This document shows positions 7,512 through 14,239 of a stretch of 27,570 bases of DNA, in pieces. Under the pieces are notes generated by a model. It had not been told where the DNA came from and ran no database searches. It saw only the letters and a program-made list of their open reading frames with translations. Position 1 is the stretch's first letter, and each line of letters starts with the position of its first letter. This DNA comes from Clostridiales bacterium UBA1701 (GTDB lineage: Bacteria; Bacillota; Clostridia; Oscillospirales; Oscillospiraceae), in NCBI GenBank assembly GCA_002320035.1, contig DCJL01000007.1, positions 38,780 through 66,349 of the forward strand. The letters run 5' to 3'. Both the position numbers and the translations under genes were made by a program.

Positions 7512-8201
7512 ATGCCTGTTCTTTCCCATGTTCTTATCGTAGATGACGATCCCGACATCAGAAAAGTTCTCAATCTTCTTTTGAAAGATTCTTACCGAGT
7601 GGCCGAGGTTTCCGACGGAGCCGCCGCGGTGGACTATATAAAGGAACACCCGGACACGGATCTTGTCATTCTTGACGTTATGATGCCCGGCCTCTCCGGC
7701 ATTGAGGCCTGCGGACACATCCGGGAGTTTTCCAAAGCGCCCGTACTCTTTCTTACGGCAAAATCCGGCGAGGACGACCGGCTCTCCGCCTATAAAAGCG
7801 GAGGGGACGATTTTCTCTCCAAGCCCTTTTCCCAGGCGGAGCTGCTGGCCAAGGTCAGCTCCCTGCTGCGCCGTTACAGAGAGTACCGCGGCAAACCGGA
7901 GGCTGCCCTGGCAGTAGAGAATCTGGAGGTTGACTTTGGAAGCCACAGCGTAAAATGCTCCGGTCGGGCCGTCACATTGACGGATACGGAGTATGCCATT
8001 CTGGAGTTTCTGCTGAAAAACCGCGGCATGACCGTAACCGCGGCGGAACTTTACGAGGCGGTCTGGCAAGAAAAATTTCTCCCCGGCTCCGGAAACACCG
8101 TCATGGTTCATGTGCTTAACCTGCGCCGGAAAATAGAGGAAAATCCCTCCAGCCCGAAAATCGTCCGCACCATCTGGGGAAGGGGTTATCAGATTGACTA
8201 A
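7512..8201 (+). CDS. OmpR-family response regulator
   Basis: This 229-residue response regulator has an N-terminal receiver domain (about 5-115): acidic pocket Asp11-13, phosphorylation site Asp55 in VILDVMMPG, Thr82, and Lys104 in LSKPF. A C-terminal winged-helix DNA-binding domain runs from about 135 to 229, with the hallmark TVMVHVLNLRRKIE recognition helix and a GYQID end. The ATG at 7512 is chosen because GGAGG lies nine bases upstream; a frame extension to 7458 would run through the promoter. It is immediately followed by, and overlaps, its kinase gene and is divergent from the transporter cluster. It therefore probably regulates that cluster and itself through the TCTTAAA repeats. Confidence 0.93.
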   Translation: MPVLSHVLIVDDDPDIRKVLNLLLKDSYRVAEVSDGAAAVDYIKEHPDTDLVILDVMMPGLSGIEACGHIREFSKAPVLFLTAKSGEDDRLSAYKSGGDDFLSKPFSQAELLAKVSSLLRRYREYRGKPEAALAVENLEVDFGSHSVKCSGRAVTLTDTEYAILEFLLKNRGMTVTAAELYEAVWQEKFLPGSGNTVMVHVLNLRRKIEENPSSPKIVRTIWGRGYQID

Positions 8202-9549
8202 GCGCCTTAAGCCCCCCGCCTCTCTCGACGCCAAAATGCTCTACGTCATTCTCACCGCCTTGCTGGCGGCGGGGTTTGTGTTTGTGGCAATATACGGAAT
8301 GGGGAATTTGGCCGTTGAAAAAATTTATCTCAGCCCCGAGGCCGTGTCCGCGCGCAAAGCGGAGATATACTCCCGCTTCAGCAGCTATGTGAACGCCAAC
8401 AACGTCTCCGGCAGCGACTCGGATGCGGTGGCCCTCTGGAATTCGGAGAATCAGTATACGACCATACTGATATACAAGGACAACTCCCTGGAGATGCGCG
8501 TGGCCGACGGGGAGGCCCAGTCCTCCGCCAGCATGCAGAACTTTGACCGGCAGCAGTATTCCAGTCAGTATGGCAAGCTCTATCCCATGCGCTTTGCCGA
8601 CGGGGTGTATCAGATTGCCATCGGGGATAGCAGCCACAACCGGGAGTACATGGTAAACCGCTTTGTGGCTCTTATTGTGGCAAGCGTTACCTTTGTGGCT
8701 ATCATGCTGGCCTATGTGCGGCGGCTCACCCGGCGCATTATCCGGCTGTCCCGGGAGGCCGTGGAAATCGGGGCCGGTGATCTGGAGCGGCCCATCACCA
8801 CCGGCGGAGAGGATGAGCTCTCCATGCTCGCCCGGGAGATGGATAACATGCGCCGCTCGGTCATAGAGCGCATGGGCAACGAGCGCCGGGCCTGGCAGGC
8901 AAACAGCGAGCTCATCACAGCCATTTCCCATGACATCCGCACCCCCATGACCACTATGATCGGTTATCTGGGGCTTCTTAACGAGAGCGGCTTTGAGGAC
9001 CGGGAGCGCTGCAGCCAGTTCTGCTCCTCCGCCTATGACAAGGCCATGGAGCTTAAAGACCTGACGGACGAGCTCTTTAAATATTTCCTTGTTTTCGGCC
9101 GCTCAGACCTTGAAATGAACATGGAGCCCTTTGATGGCCGGCTTCTCACGGAACAGCTTCTGAGCGAAGCAGAATTTGACCTGGGCGACGCCGGCTTTAC
9201 AATAAGCCGCATCGAGTTTGAGGGCGAGTGCAGCGTGACGGTCGACCCCATGTATCTCAAGCGGGTTATGGACAACCTTGTGTCAAACCTGAAAAAATAT
9301 GCCGACCGCTCCAGGCAGGTCATGATCATAACCGAGCTTAAAGACGGCGCTCTCTCCGTCTGCATTTCCAACTACATCGCCCGCTCCATGGACAGGGTGG
9401 AGAGCACCAAAATCGGCATACGAACCTGCGAGAAGATAATGGCCCATATGGGCGGCAGCTTTACGACCACAAAGGACGAAGAGCATTTCGCCGCAGAGTT
9501 TACGCTCCCGGCCCGGACATGCCCGGAACCGGAGCCCTCCGCCCGATAA
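8194..9549 (+). CDS. membrane sensor histidine kinase (HAMP)
   Basis: This is a 451-residue sensor kinase starting at a TTG that overlaps the end of the response-regulator gene. Helix 1 spans about 14-36. An extracellular sensor of about 120 residues follows, then helix 2 (about 156-176), a HAMP domain (177-228) and the H-box ITAISHDIRTPMTT with phospho-accepting His246. In the ATPase domain the N-box is NLVSNLKKY (361-369). The canonical DxGxG G1 box is missing: the site reads SNYIARSMDRVESTKIGIRT, followed by CEKIMAHMGG. This variant layout occurs in a set of Firmicute kinases (family knowledge, not checked), so activity is still likely. Its stimulus may be the transporter's ligand or envelope state. 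Confidence 0.92.
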   Translation: MTKRLKPPASLDAKMLYVILTALLAAGFVFVAIYGMGNLAVEKIYLSPEAVSARKAEIYSRFSSYVNANNVSGSDSDAVALWNSENQYTTILIYKDNSLEMRVADGEAQSSASMQNFDRQQYSSQYGKLYPMRFADGVYQIAIGDSSHNREYMVNRFVALIVASVTFVAIMLAYVRRLTRRIIRLSREAVEIGAGDLERPITTGGEDELSMLAREMDNMRRSVIERMGNERRAWQANSELITAISHDIRTPMTTMIGYLGLLNESGFEDRERCSQFCSSAYDKAMELKDLTDELFKYFLVFGRSDLEMNMEPFDGRLLTEQLLSEAEFDLGDAGFTISRIEFEGECSVTVDPMYLKRVMDNLVSNLKKYADRSRQVMIITELKDGALSVCISNYIARSMDRVESTKIGIRTCEKIMAHMGGSFTTTKDEEHFAAEFTLPARTCPEPEPSAR

Positions 9550-9699
9550 AACAACGCATGGGCCGGAATAGGCGGCATTAAACAACTCGCAGCAGAAATC
9601 AGGCGATAGTCCCTTGCACAGTTTATGCACGCTGGACGCCCCCTCGCGCTCCCCCGCTTTGGCACTGTGACTGCATTGGTTTTTCCATATAGGCAGTCT

Positions 9700-9737
9700 G
9701 GGCGCCCCTTGAAAGCTTTTGCTTTCAAGGGGCGCCC
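9700..9737 (+). terminator. perfect 17-bp hairpin after the kinase gene
   Basis: Arms 9700-9716 and 9721-9737 form a perfect 17-bp stem with a TTTT loop, followed on the plus strand by a moderately T-rich TGTATTTTCAC. It is the best candidate for ending the regulator-kinase transcript, although 150 bp beyond it. The preceding stretch (about 9620-9700) encodes nothing convincing and resembles dispersed palindromic repeats seen in related genomes (recollection, unverified). Confidence 0.5.
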
Positions 9738-9744
9738 TGTATTT

Positions 9745-10050
9745 TCACATATTGTAATTGTTCATGCTCCCAATCCGGCGGCAATATTCGGACATACCGC
9801 TCCCTGTAATCATCACCCCGAGCAGCGGCAGCATGCAGATCGCGATCATAGCGCCCCAAGGGACCTTTTTCAGCACCTCGGAGCACTTTGAAACGCCAAT
9901 GATTGGAAATACAGTCAGCGCGGCAAAAAACAGCGCGGCAAAAGGGCCCTTCATTCCGAGCAGCATAGCAGCGACCATCCCCGCAACATAAAGCAGCCAG
10001 CGGTATTCTGAGCCGAACGCTTGACCTAAAGGGCCTGTATCCCAATTCAT
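9745..10050 (-). pseudogene. fragment of a membrane transporter (possibly ion-transporter/SLC13-like)
   Basis: A 101-codon minus-strand frame encodes two or three hydrophobic segments. The stretch LKKVPWGAMIAICMLPLLG followed by TGSGMSEYC resembles one helix-hairpin unit of the SLC13/ArsB ion-transporter superfamily, whose full members have over 400 residues. It ends abruptly with polar residues a few bases before the 9700-9737 hairpin. Its first codons lie inside a second perfect hairpin at 10028-10067. It looks like the remnant of a larger gene, but family membership is tentative and a small intact membrane protein cannot be excluded. Confidence 0.35.
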
Positions 10051-10067
10051 ATGGATACAGGCCCTTT
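10028..10067. repeat. perfect 15-bp inverted repeat at the edge of the transporter fragment
   Basis: Arms AAAGGGCCTGTATCC (10028-10042) and GGATACAGGCCCTTT (10053-10067) are perfectly complementary, with a 10-base spacer. The structure straddles the ATG of the fragment on the minus strand, so in RNA it would bury that start codon. It may be a terminator-like scar or an insertion footprint. Confidence 0.8.
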
Positions 10068-10145
10068 ACACTTGACAACGCCAAAAAAGTGCGGCCTGTC
10101 TATAAAGAAAGCTCATAAACTTGCCATGCACTTGTCAGGTTTATG

Positions 10146-10154
10146 TGTTATAAT
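10146..10154 (+). promoter_or_regulatory. extended -10 promoter of the WYL regulator gene
   Basis: TG-T-TATAAT (10146-10154) is a perfect extended -10. No good -35 is found at normal spacing. The start codon is 19 bp downstream. Confidence 0.5.
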
Positions 10155-10172
10155 AAAATCCGAGGTGTTGAT

Positions 10173-11075
10173 ATGCAGATAAACAGACTATTTAAGCTTG
10201 TTTACTATTTATTGGTCAATGGTAAAACTTCAGCTCCTGAACTTGCAGAAAAATTTGAAGTTTCAACACGAACGATTTACAGGGATTTAGATGCCATCAG
10301 CGCAGCAGGCATTCCGATCTATACCACGCAGGGAAAAGGCGGCGGTATATCTTTGCTGGAAAGCTTTGTTTTGGATAAGTCTTTGTTTTCGGAAAAAGAA
10401 AAAGAACAAATACTCATGGCTTTACAGGGCATCGCTTCCGTAGAGGGCGAAAATGCGGATGAATTATTGTCCAAATTATCAGCACTTTTTCAGATGGAAG
10501 GTACGGATTGGATCGAAGTTGATTTTTCCGGTTGGAATAAAAATGAAGCAGACAGGGACATATTTAATGAGATCAAAAAGGCTATTTTTGACCGGCACAT
10601 GATCACATTTTCTTATTTCGGCAGCGACGGACAGCATTTGTCCCGCTCTGTGAACCCGCTTAAATTGATTTTTAAGAGCAAGGACTGGTATTTATATGGA
10701 TTTTGTCTTTTGAGAAATGACTACCGCTTTTTTAAATTAACACGCATAAAACACCTGGTCATCTCTCACGAAACCTTTATGCGGGAGGTGCCGGAACCGC
10801 CAAAGACAAGGATGGAAAGCAAGAATTACAATACGGCTTCTGTAACTTTGAAATTTTCACCCCAGGCAGCTTTTCGCGTATATGACGAATTTACTGACTG
10901 CATTACAACAGACAGCAAAAACAATCTGTATGTAATCGCCAAACTTCCGGACAATGAATTCGTATATAATTATCTGCTTACATTCGGAGATACCGTTGAG
11001 GTGCTTGCCCCGGCCCATATTCGAAAGGCATTAAAAGATAAGGTACGCTCTGTTCTAAAAATTTATGAAACCTGA
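10173..11075 (+). CDS. WYL-domain transcriptional regulator (YafY family)
   Basis: This is a 300-residue regulator. An N-terminal helix-turn-helix of the DeoR/HTH_11 type (about 1-60, APELAEKFEVSTRTIYRDLD) is followed by a Gly-rich wing (TTQGKGGGISL). A WYL domain then carries the signature DWYLYGFC near 175-185 and the RFFKLTRIKHL strand, with a C-terminal WCX-type extension. I chose the ATG at 10173 because GAGGTG (10162-10167) precedes it; an upstream ATG at 10143 lies inside the promoter. WYL regulators sense nucleic-acid or small ligands and usually control adjacent genes. The GyrI-like gene follows directly and is the probable partner. The base composition is clearly more A+T-rich than the flanking transporter region. 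Confidence 0.9.
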   Translation: MQINRLFKLVYYLLVNGKTSAPELAEKFEVSTRTIYRDLDAISAAGIPIYTTQGKGGGISLLESFVLDKSLFSEKEKEQILMALQGIASVEGENADELLSKLSALFQMEGTDWIEVDFSGWNKNEADRDIFNEIKKAIFDRHMITFSYFGSDGQHLSRSVNPLKLIFKSKDWYLYGFCLLRNDYRFFKLTRIKHLVISHETFMREVPEPPKTRMESKNYNTASVTLKFSPQAAFRVYDEFTDCITTDSKNNLYVIAKLPDNEFVYNYLLTFGDTVEVLAPAHIRKALKDKVRSVLKIYET

Positions 11076-11129
11076 CACAGAGTTTCACGTTTTGCCCGCT
11101 ATACTTCTGTTTGTGAAAGGGGAGTTAAG

Positions 11130-11741
11130 ATGAAATACGAATGGAAAAAGCAAGAAAAGACATTATATGGAGCAAAGAAAACGCCAACTCTGATTACAGT
11201 TCCCAAGCAAAGTTATATTATGATAAGCGGAAGTGGAAATCCAAACGATCCGGACTTTTCAAGCCGAGTCACCGCGCTGTATTCGTTGGCCTATGCAATA
11301 AAAATGGACTATAAAGCGGCTGCAGCCATAAGCGGCTGTGAGGTGCACGACTTTTCTGTCTATCCATTGGAGGGTGTGTGGAACCTGAAACACGGCGGCA
11401 AGCTGATTAAGGAAGATCTGGAATATACCATTATGATACGGCAGCCGGATTTCGTCACCGAAAAGATGGCAGCGGCAGCATTGGAACGGGTAAAAACAGG
11501 AAAGCCAAACCCTCTGTATGCTGAAATACGCTTTGATACGATGGAGGACGGAAAATGTATCGAGATCTTGCATATCGGGCCTTATGATGATGAACCCGCC
11601 TCATTTGAGAAAATGGCGCAATTTGCAAAAAATAACGGCTTGGAGCGCAGGGAAAGCAGGCATAGAGAGATTTATTTAAATAACGCAGGTCGGGTTGAAA
11701 AAAGCAAGCTCAAAACCATTTTGCGTTATTCGGTGAGGTAG
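11130..11741 (+). CDS. GyrI-like small-molecule-binding protein
   Basis: This 203-residue cytoplasmic protein covers the GyrI-like ligand-binding fold (the effector domain found in AraC/MerR-type regulators), here without a DNA-binding domain. Recognisable pieces are the VPKQSYIMISGSGNP start, the DFSVYPLEGVW strand, YTIMIRQPDFV, and the closing EILHIGPYDDEPASFEKM segment. The spacing of 54 bp behind the WYL regulator, and the GGGGAG-type ribosome site before the ATG at 11130, suggest co-transcription. Stand-alone members are thought to bind or hydrolyse xenobiotics (family knowledge); the ligand here is unknown. Confidence 0.85.
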   Translation: MKYEWKKQEKTLYGAKKTPTLITVPKQSYIMISGSGNPNDPDFSSRVTALYSLAYAIKMDYKAAAAISGCEVHDFSVYPLEGVWNLKHGGKLIKEDLEYTIMIRQPDFVTEKMAAAALERVKTGKPNPLYAEIRFDTMEDGKCIEILHIGPYDDEPASFEKMAQFAKNNGLERRESRHREIYLNNAGRVEKSKLKTILRYSVR

Positions 11742-11774
11742 CTTAACTTTAAACGTGATTCCAGTTTTCCCCAT

Positions 11775-11907
11775 AAAACTTCATGCGCAGACAGCACACC
11801 ACGAAAATGGGCAAAGCCATGCGCATGAAGTTTTCGTGCATCATTTCCGGTTGCCCCGAAGGGGCGAGGAAATGGCACATTCAGATTTTTGCTATGTTTT
11901 CCATAGC
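11775..11907 (+). other. cluster of four stem-loops before the isochorismatase pseudogene
   Basis: The gap after the GyrI-like gene holds a 15-bp inverted repeat (11775-11789 with 11820-11834) and an 8-bp repeat (11800-11807 with 11831-11838) that shares four bases with the first, so the two are alternatives. Next are a compound hairpin CATTTCC...GGAAATG (11842-11874, inner GCCCC/GGGGC) and GCTATG/CATAGC (11891-11907). The Shine-Dalgarno GGAGGA follows at once. It resembles a structured mRNA leader but matches no riboswitch I know. Confidence 0.45.
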
Positions 11908-11938
11908 AAAACAGATATCAGTTTGCGGAGGAATATCC

Positions 11939-12427
11939 ATGGAAAGCAAAGCGCTGGTCGTGATTGATATCCAAAACGGCATTATGAAAAAATATAAAAG
12001 GAATCATTGGCAATATTAACACCGCCGTTGATTGGGCTGCCGCTCACGATATTCATATGGTTTATATGAAGCACAATAATTTATCTTCGCAAGCAAGAAC
12101 CTTTAAGCCGGGCACGCATGGCGCCGAACTGGTTCCGGATTTGAAGATTGTATCCGAAAACATTTTTACAAAAACCAGAGGGAATGCATTAACAAATGAA
12201 GATTTTACTGCATTTATAAGGAAAAACGAAATTAGAGAATTCTATATTGCCGGGGCCGACGCCGCGGCCTGCATAAAATCCACTTTCTATAACATGGCAA
12301 AAGCAGGTTATATCGTTCATGTTTTTCTGACTGCATTACCAGTTGTAATAAAAGGAAACCGGGCGAACTGCTTCAATACTATGTGAGCAAGGGTTGCCAT
12401 GTTGAAAATTTAAGCAACGTGATCTAA
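11939..12427 (+). pseudogene. frameshifted isochorismatase-family cysteine hydrolase
   Basis: The reading begins at an ATG behind GGAGGA and gives ALVVIDIQNGIM, the start of an isochorismatase-family hydrolase with its catalytic Asp. Near 12000 the frame changes: the continuation (IIGNINTAVDWAAAHDIHMV) lies in another frame up to about 12326. There a TTTTT run seems one T short, after which the end (DCITSCNKRKPGELLQYY ... NVI, stop at 12425-12427) is in a third frame. The central Lys (FTKTRGNAL) and catalytic Cys (AGADAAACIKST) are intact, so decay looks recent, or the run is a sequencing or programmed slip. The whole would be about 160 residues, a little short for the family. Confidence 0.8.
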
Positions 12428-12514
12428 GGTGTTTTTGGAAAAATTTGATCCGCGGCTCTTTTTCGAGCCGGCACAACTTAAATCCCATATATGGTTGGCT
12501 GGAGGCACTATAAT

Positions 12515-12979
12515 ATGAAATACACATGTGTGGTTATATCCGTATCGGACATCAACATTGCGAGACAGTTTTACGAGAATTTATTTGGATTAGAGGTATA
12601 TCAGAATTACGGAAGAAATATTGCTTTTACCTGTGGTCTGGCATTACAGCAGGATTTTGATTGGCTTGTAAACCTCCCCAAAGAAAAGGTCATGAAGAGA
12701 GCCAACAATGCGGAGATTGTCTTTGAGGAACGGGATTTTGACGGCTTTTTGAAAAAGCTGACAGAATACCCGGGCATCGACTATCTGGGAGAGCCCATTG
12801 AGCATAGCTGGGGGCAGCGGGTCATTCGGTTCTACGATCCGGACGGACATATTATCGAGGTCGGTGAGGATATGAAAATGGTCATCCAGCGTTTCCTGAA
12901 CGCCGGGATGACAATGGAAGAAGTGTCCGTGAAAATGGATGCTTCCGTTGAGGACCTGGAAAAACTGCTGTACGCCTGA
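12515..12979 (+). CDS. VOC (glyoxalase/bleomycin-resistance fold) family protein
   Basis: This 154-residue protein has two beta-alpha-beta-beta-beta modules. The first starts YTCVVISVSDINIARQFYENLFGL, the second carries the classic VIRFYDPDGHIIEVGE (around 105-120). A C-terminal helical extension of about 30 residues (MTMEEVSVKMDASVEDLEKLL) resembles a small HTH-like helix pair. The second-module Glu metal ligand is present, but the usual first-module His is replaced by Val or Ser, so metal use is uncertain. I chose the ATG at 12515 because GGAGG (12501-12505) precedes it. VOC proteins include lyases, dioxygenases and drug-binding proteins, and no substrate is visible here. It is the last gene of the A+T-rich islet. 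Confidence 0.88.
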   Translation: MKYTCVVISVSDINIARQFYENLFGLEVYQNYGRNIAFTCGLALQQDFDWLVNLPKEKVMKRANNAEIVFEERDFDGFLKKLTEYPGIDYLGEPIEHSWGQRVIRFYDPDGHIIEVGEDMKMVIQRFLNAGMTMEEVSVKMDASVEDLEKLLYA

Positions 12980-13107
12980 GGAGTGATGCGGTACCGGTCT
13001 GTCATGAACGATAGGAAAGTCGATTTGGAAGAGTGGAGCTGCAGAAACCTGTTTCAATTATATATCTCTAAAATGTGTATTGCCCCGTCGAACCCTCTGT
13101 AGCAAAA

Positions 13108-13153
13108 AGCGAGTGTCCTTAACAGCATCTCATGTACTGTAGGAACGCTCGCT
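13108..13153 (-). terminator. second terminator downstream of tRNA-Leu
   Basis: On the minus strand the stem AGCGAGCGTTCCT pairs with a near-complement ending in CTCGCT and is followed by TTTTT (complement of 13104-13108). It shares the exact 13-mer GAGTGTCCTTAAC (13111-13123) with the first terminator, 80 bp away. Confidence 0.6.
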
Positions 13154-13184
13154 ATGGTGTGAATATTCATAACAATACCTGCAT

Positions 13185-13220
13185 AAAAAAGAGTGTCCTT
13201 AACTTATGTTAAGAACACTC
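13185..13220 (-). terminator. intrinsic terminator of tRNA-Leu
   Basis: On the minus strand, GAGTGTTCTTAAC pairs with GTTAAGGACACTC (arms within 13191-13220, one wobble) and is followed by six T residues. It begins five bases after the tRNA CCA end. Confidence 0.85.
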
Positions 13221-13224
13221 ATAC

Positions 13225-13312
13225 TGGTGCGCGAGGCGGGACTTGAACCCGCACGCCCGGAGTGAGCACTAGAACCTGAATCTAGCGAGTCTGCCAATTC
13301 CACCACTCGCGC
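13225..13312 (-). tRNA. tRNA-Leu (anticodon CAG)
   Basis: This is an 88-nt class II tRNA on the minus strand. Acceptor GCGCGAG pairs with CTCGCGC. The D-arm carries TGGTGGAATTGGCAGACT. The anticodon stem CTAGA/TCTAG encloses the loop TTCAGGT, giving anticodon CAG, which reads CUG leucine codons. There is a long variable arm, a T-arm with GGTTCAAGTCC and an encoded CCA (13225-13227). The promoter and terminators are recognisable on either side, so it is a single-gene unit. Its 3' end faces the A+T-rich islet, the usual side for integration into tRNA genes. Confidence 0.97.
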
Positions 13313-13331
13313 ATCTCTAGAACGCTTGACT

Positions 13332-13360
13332 ATAATAGCAGATGGTTCCGCGCTTGTCAA
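13332..13360 (-). promoter_or_regulatory. promoter of tRNA-Leu
   Basis: On the minus strand TTGACA (13360-13355), a 17-bp spacer and TATTAT (13337-13332) form a near-consensus housekeeping promoter, 20 bp before the mature tRNA 5' end. Confidence 0.85.
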
Positions 13361-13450
13361 GGCTTTTTTCCCGGAGGTCAACAATTTTTTCCTTTACAGT
13401 ACCCGCGACAGGTGATATATTGGATTTGAATAAATTTGAGGAGGATTGCG

Positions 13451-14200
13451 ATGGACATTAATCGAGCGGAGCTCAAGCGGCGCGCCCATGTGATAATCCG
13501 CGATTCAAAACCGAAGATTCTTTACGCAGGGCTCATCTATCTAGCACTGGCTGTGCTGATGGGCGTTCTTTCCGCCCAGATTGTGGGAATAAGCGTGCGC
13601 GATGCGAACCAGATCCTTCAGTATCTTAATGAAGGCGACACGCAGCGTGCCATGATCTATGCCCAATCCGTTGCCCCGTCCGCCTCGGCCTATCTGCTGG
13701 ACACGGCGATGCAGCTCGTTCTCAGCATCGTGGGTGCAGGTTTCATAATTTTCCTTCTCAACACCATCCGCTCCGCCGGGGCCTGCTATGGGAACCTGCT
13801 GGACGGCTTTGGCTTTTTCTGGCGTGTTATTCTGCTGAACATTCTCGAGGCCGTGTTTATTTCGCTCTGGAGCATGCTGCTCGTTATCCCCGGCATAATT
13901 GCCGCTTATCGGTACAGGCAGGCCATATATCTGCTCATCGACCACCCCGACTGGTCCGCGCTGGACTGCATCCGGGAGAGCAAGCGCATCATGCTGGGCC
14001 GCAAAGCAGAGCTTTTTATCCTGGACTTGTCTTTTATCGGCTGGATGATCCTGGCCGGTATTCCCTATGTGGGCTATATTGTCCAGGTCTGGACTTTTCC
14101 CTATATAAATACCACCTATGCCCTTTATTACATGGCCCTTACAGCCGCCCCGGAGTCCCGGGTGGAGCGCCCCTACGAGAATCCCCCCTGGGAGGGATAA
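13451..14200 (+). CDS. DUF975 family integral membrane protein
   Basis: This 249-residue polytopic membrane protein opens with the N-terminal signature MDINRAELKRRAHVIIRDSK typical of DUF975. About five or six hydrophobic segments follow, with the family motif LLVIPGIIAAYRYRQAIYLL and the later segment DCIRESKRIMLGRKAELFIL. The ATG at 13451 follows GAGGAGG. DUF975 proteins are widespread in Clostridia and Lactobacillales and their function is not known. The gene is monocistronic here, facing the RodA/FtsW-type gene across a shared terminator. Confidence 0.88.
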   Translation: MDINRAELKRRAHVIIRDSKPKILYAGLIYLALAVLMGVLSAQIVGISVRDANQILQYLNEGDTQRAMIYAQSVAPSASAYLLDTAMQLVLSIVGAGFIIFLLNTIRSAGACYGNLLDGFGFFWRVILLNILEAVFISLWSMLLVIPGIIAAYRYRQAIYLLIDHPDWSALDCIRESKRIMLGRKAELFILDLSFIGWMILAGIPYVGYIVQVWTFPYINTTYALYYMALTAAPESRVERPYENPPWEG

Positions 14201-14201
14201 C

Positions 14202-14236
14202 AAATACCGCTCTTTCAAAAAGAAAGAGCGGTATTT
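14202..14236. terminator. bidirectional terminator between convergent genes
   Basis: A perfect 15-bp stem (AAATACCGCTCTTTC 14202-14216, GAAAGAGCGGTATTT 14222-14236) with A/T tails on both sides lies between the stops of the DUF975 gene and the RodA/FtsW-type gene. Confidence 0.9.
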
Positions 14237-14239
14237 TTA

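Noticed and set aside
9620..9891. Small plus- and minus-strand frames around the first hairpin
   Set aside because: The sequences are low-information, span the palindrome and have no ribosome site; they look like repeat-derived frames.
9550..13224. Prophage or integrative element beside tRNA-Leu
   Set aside because: No integrase, transposase, relaxase or phage gene, and no repeat of the tRNA 3' end was found.
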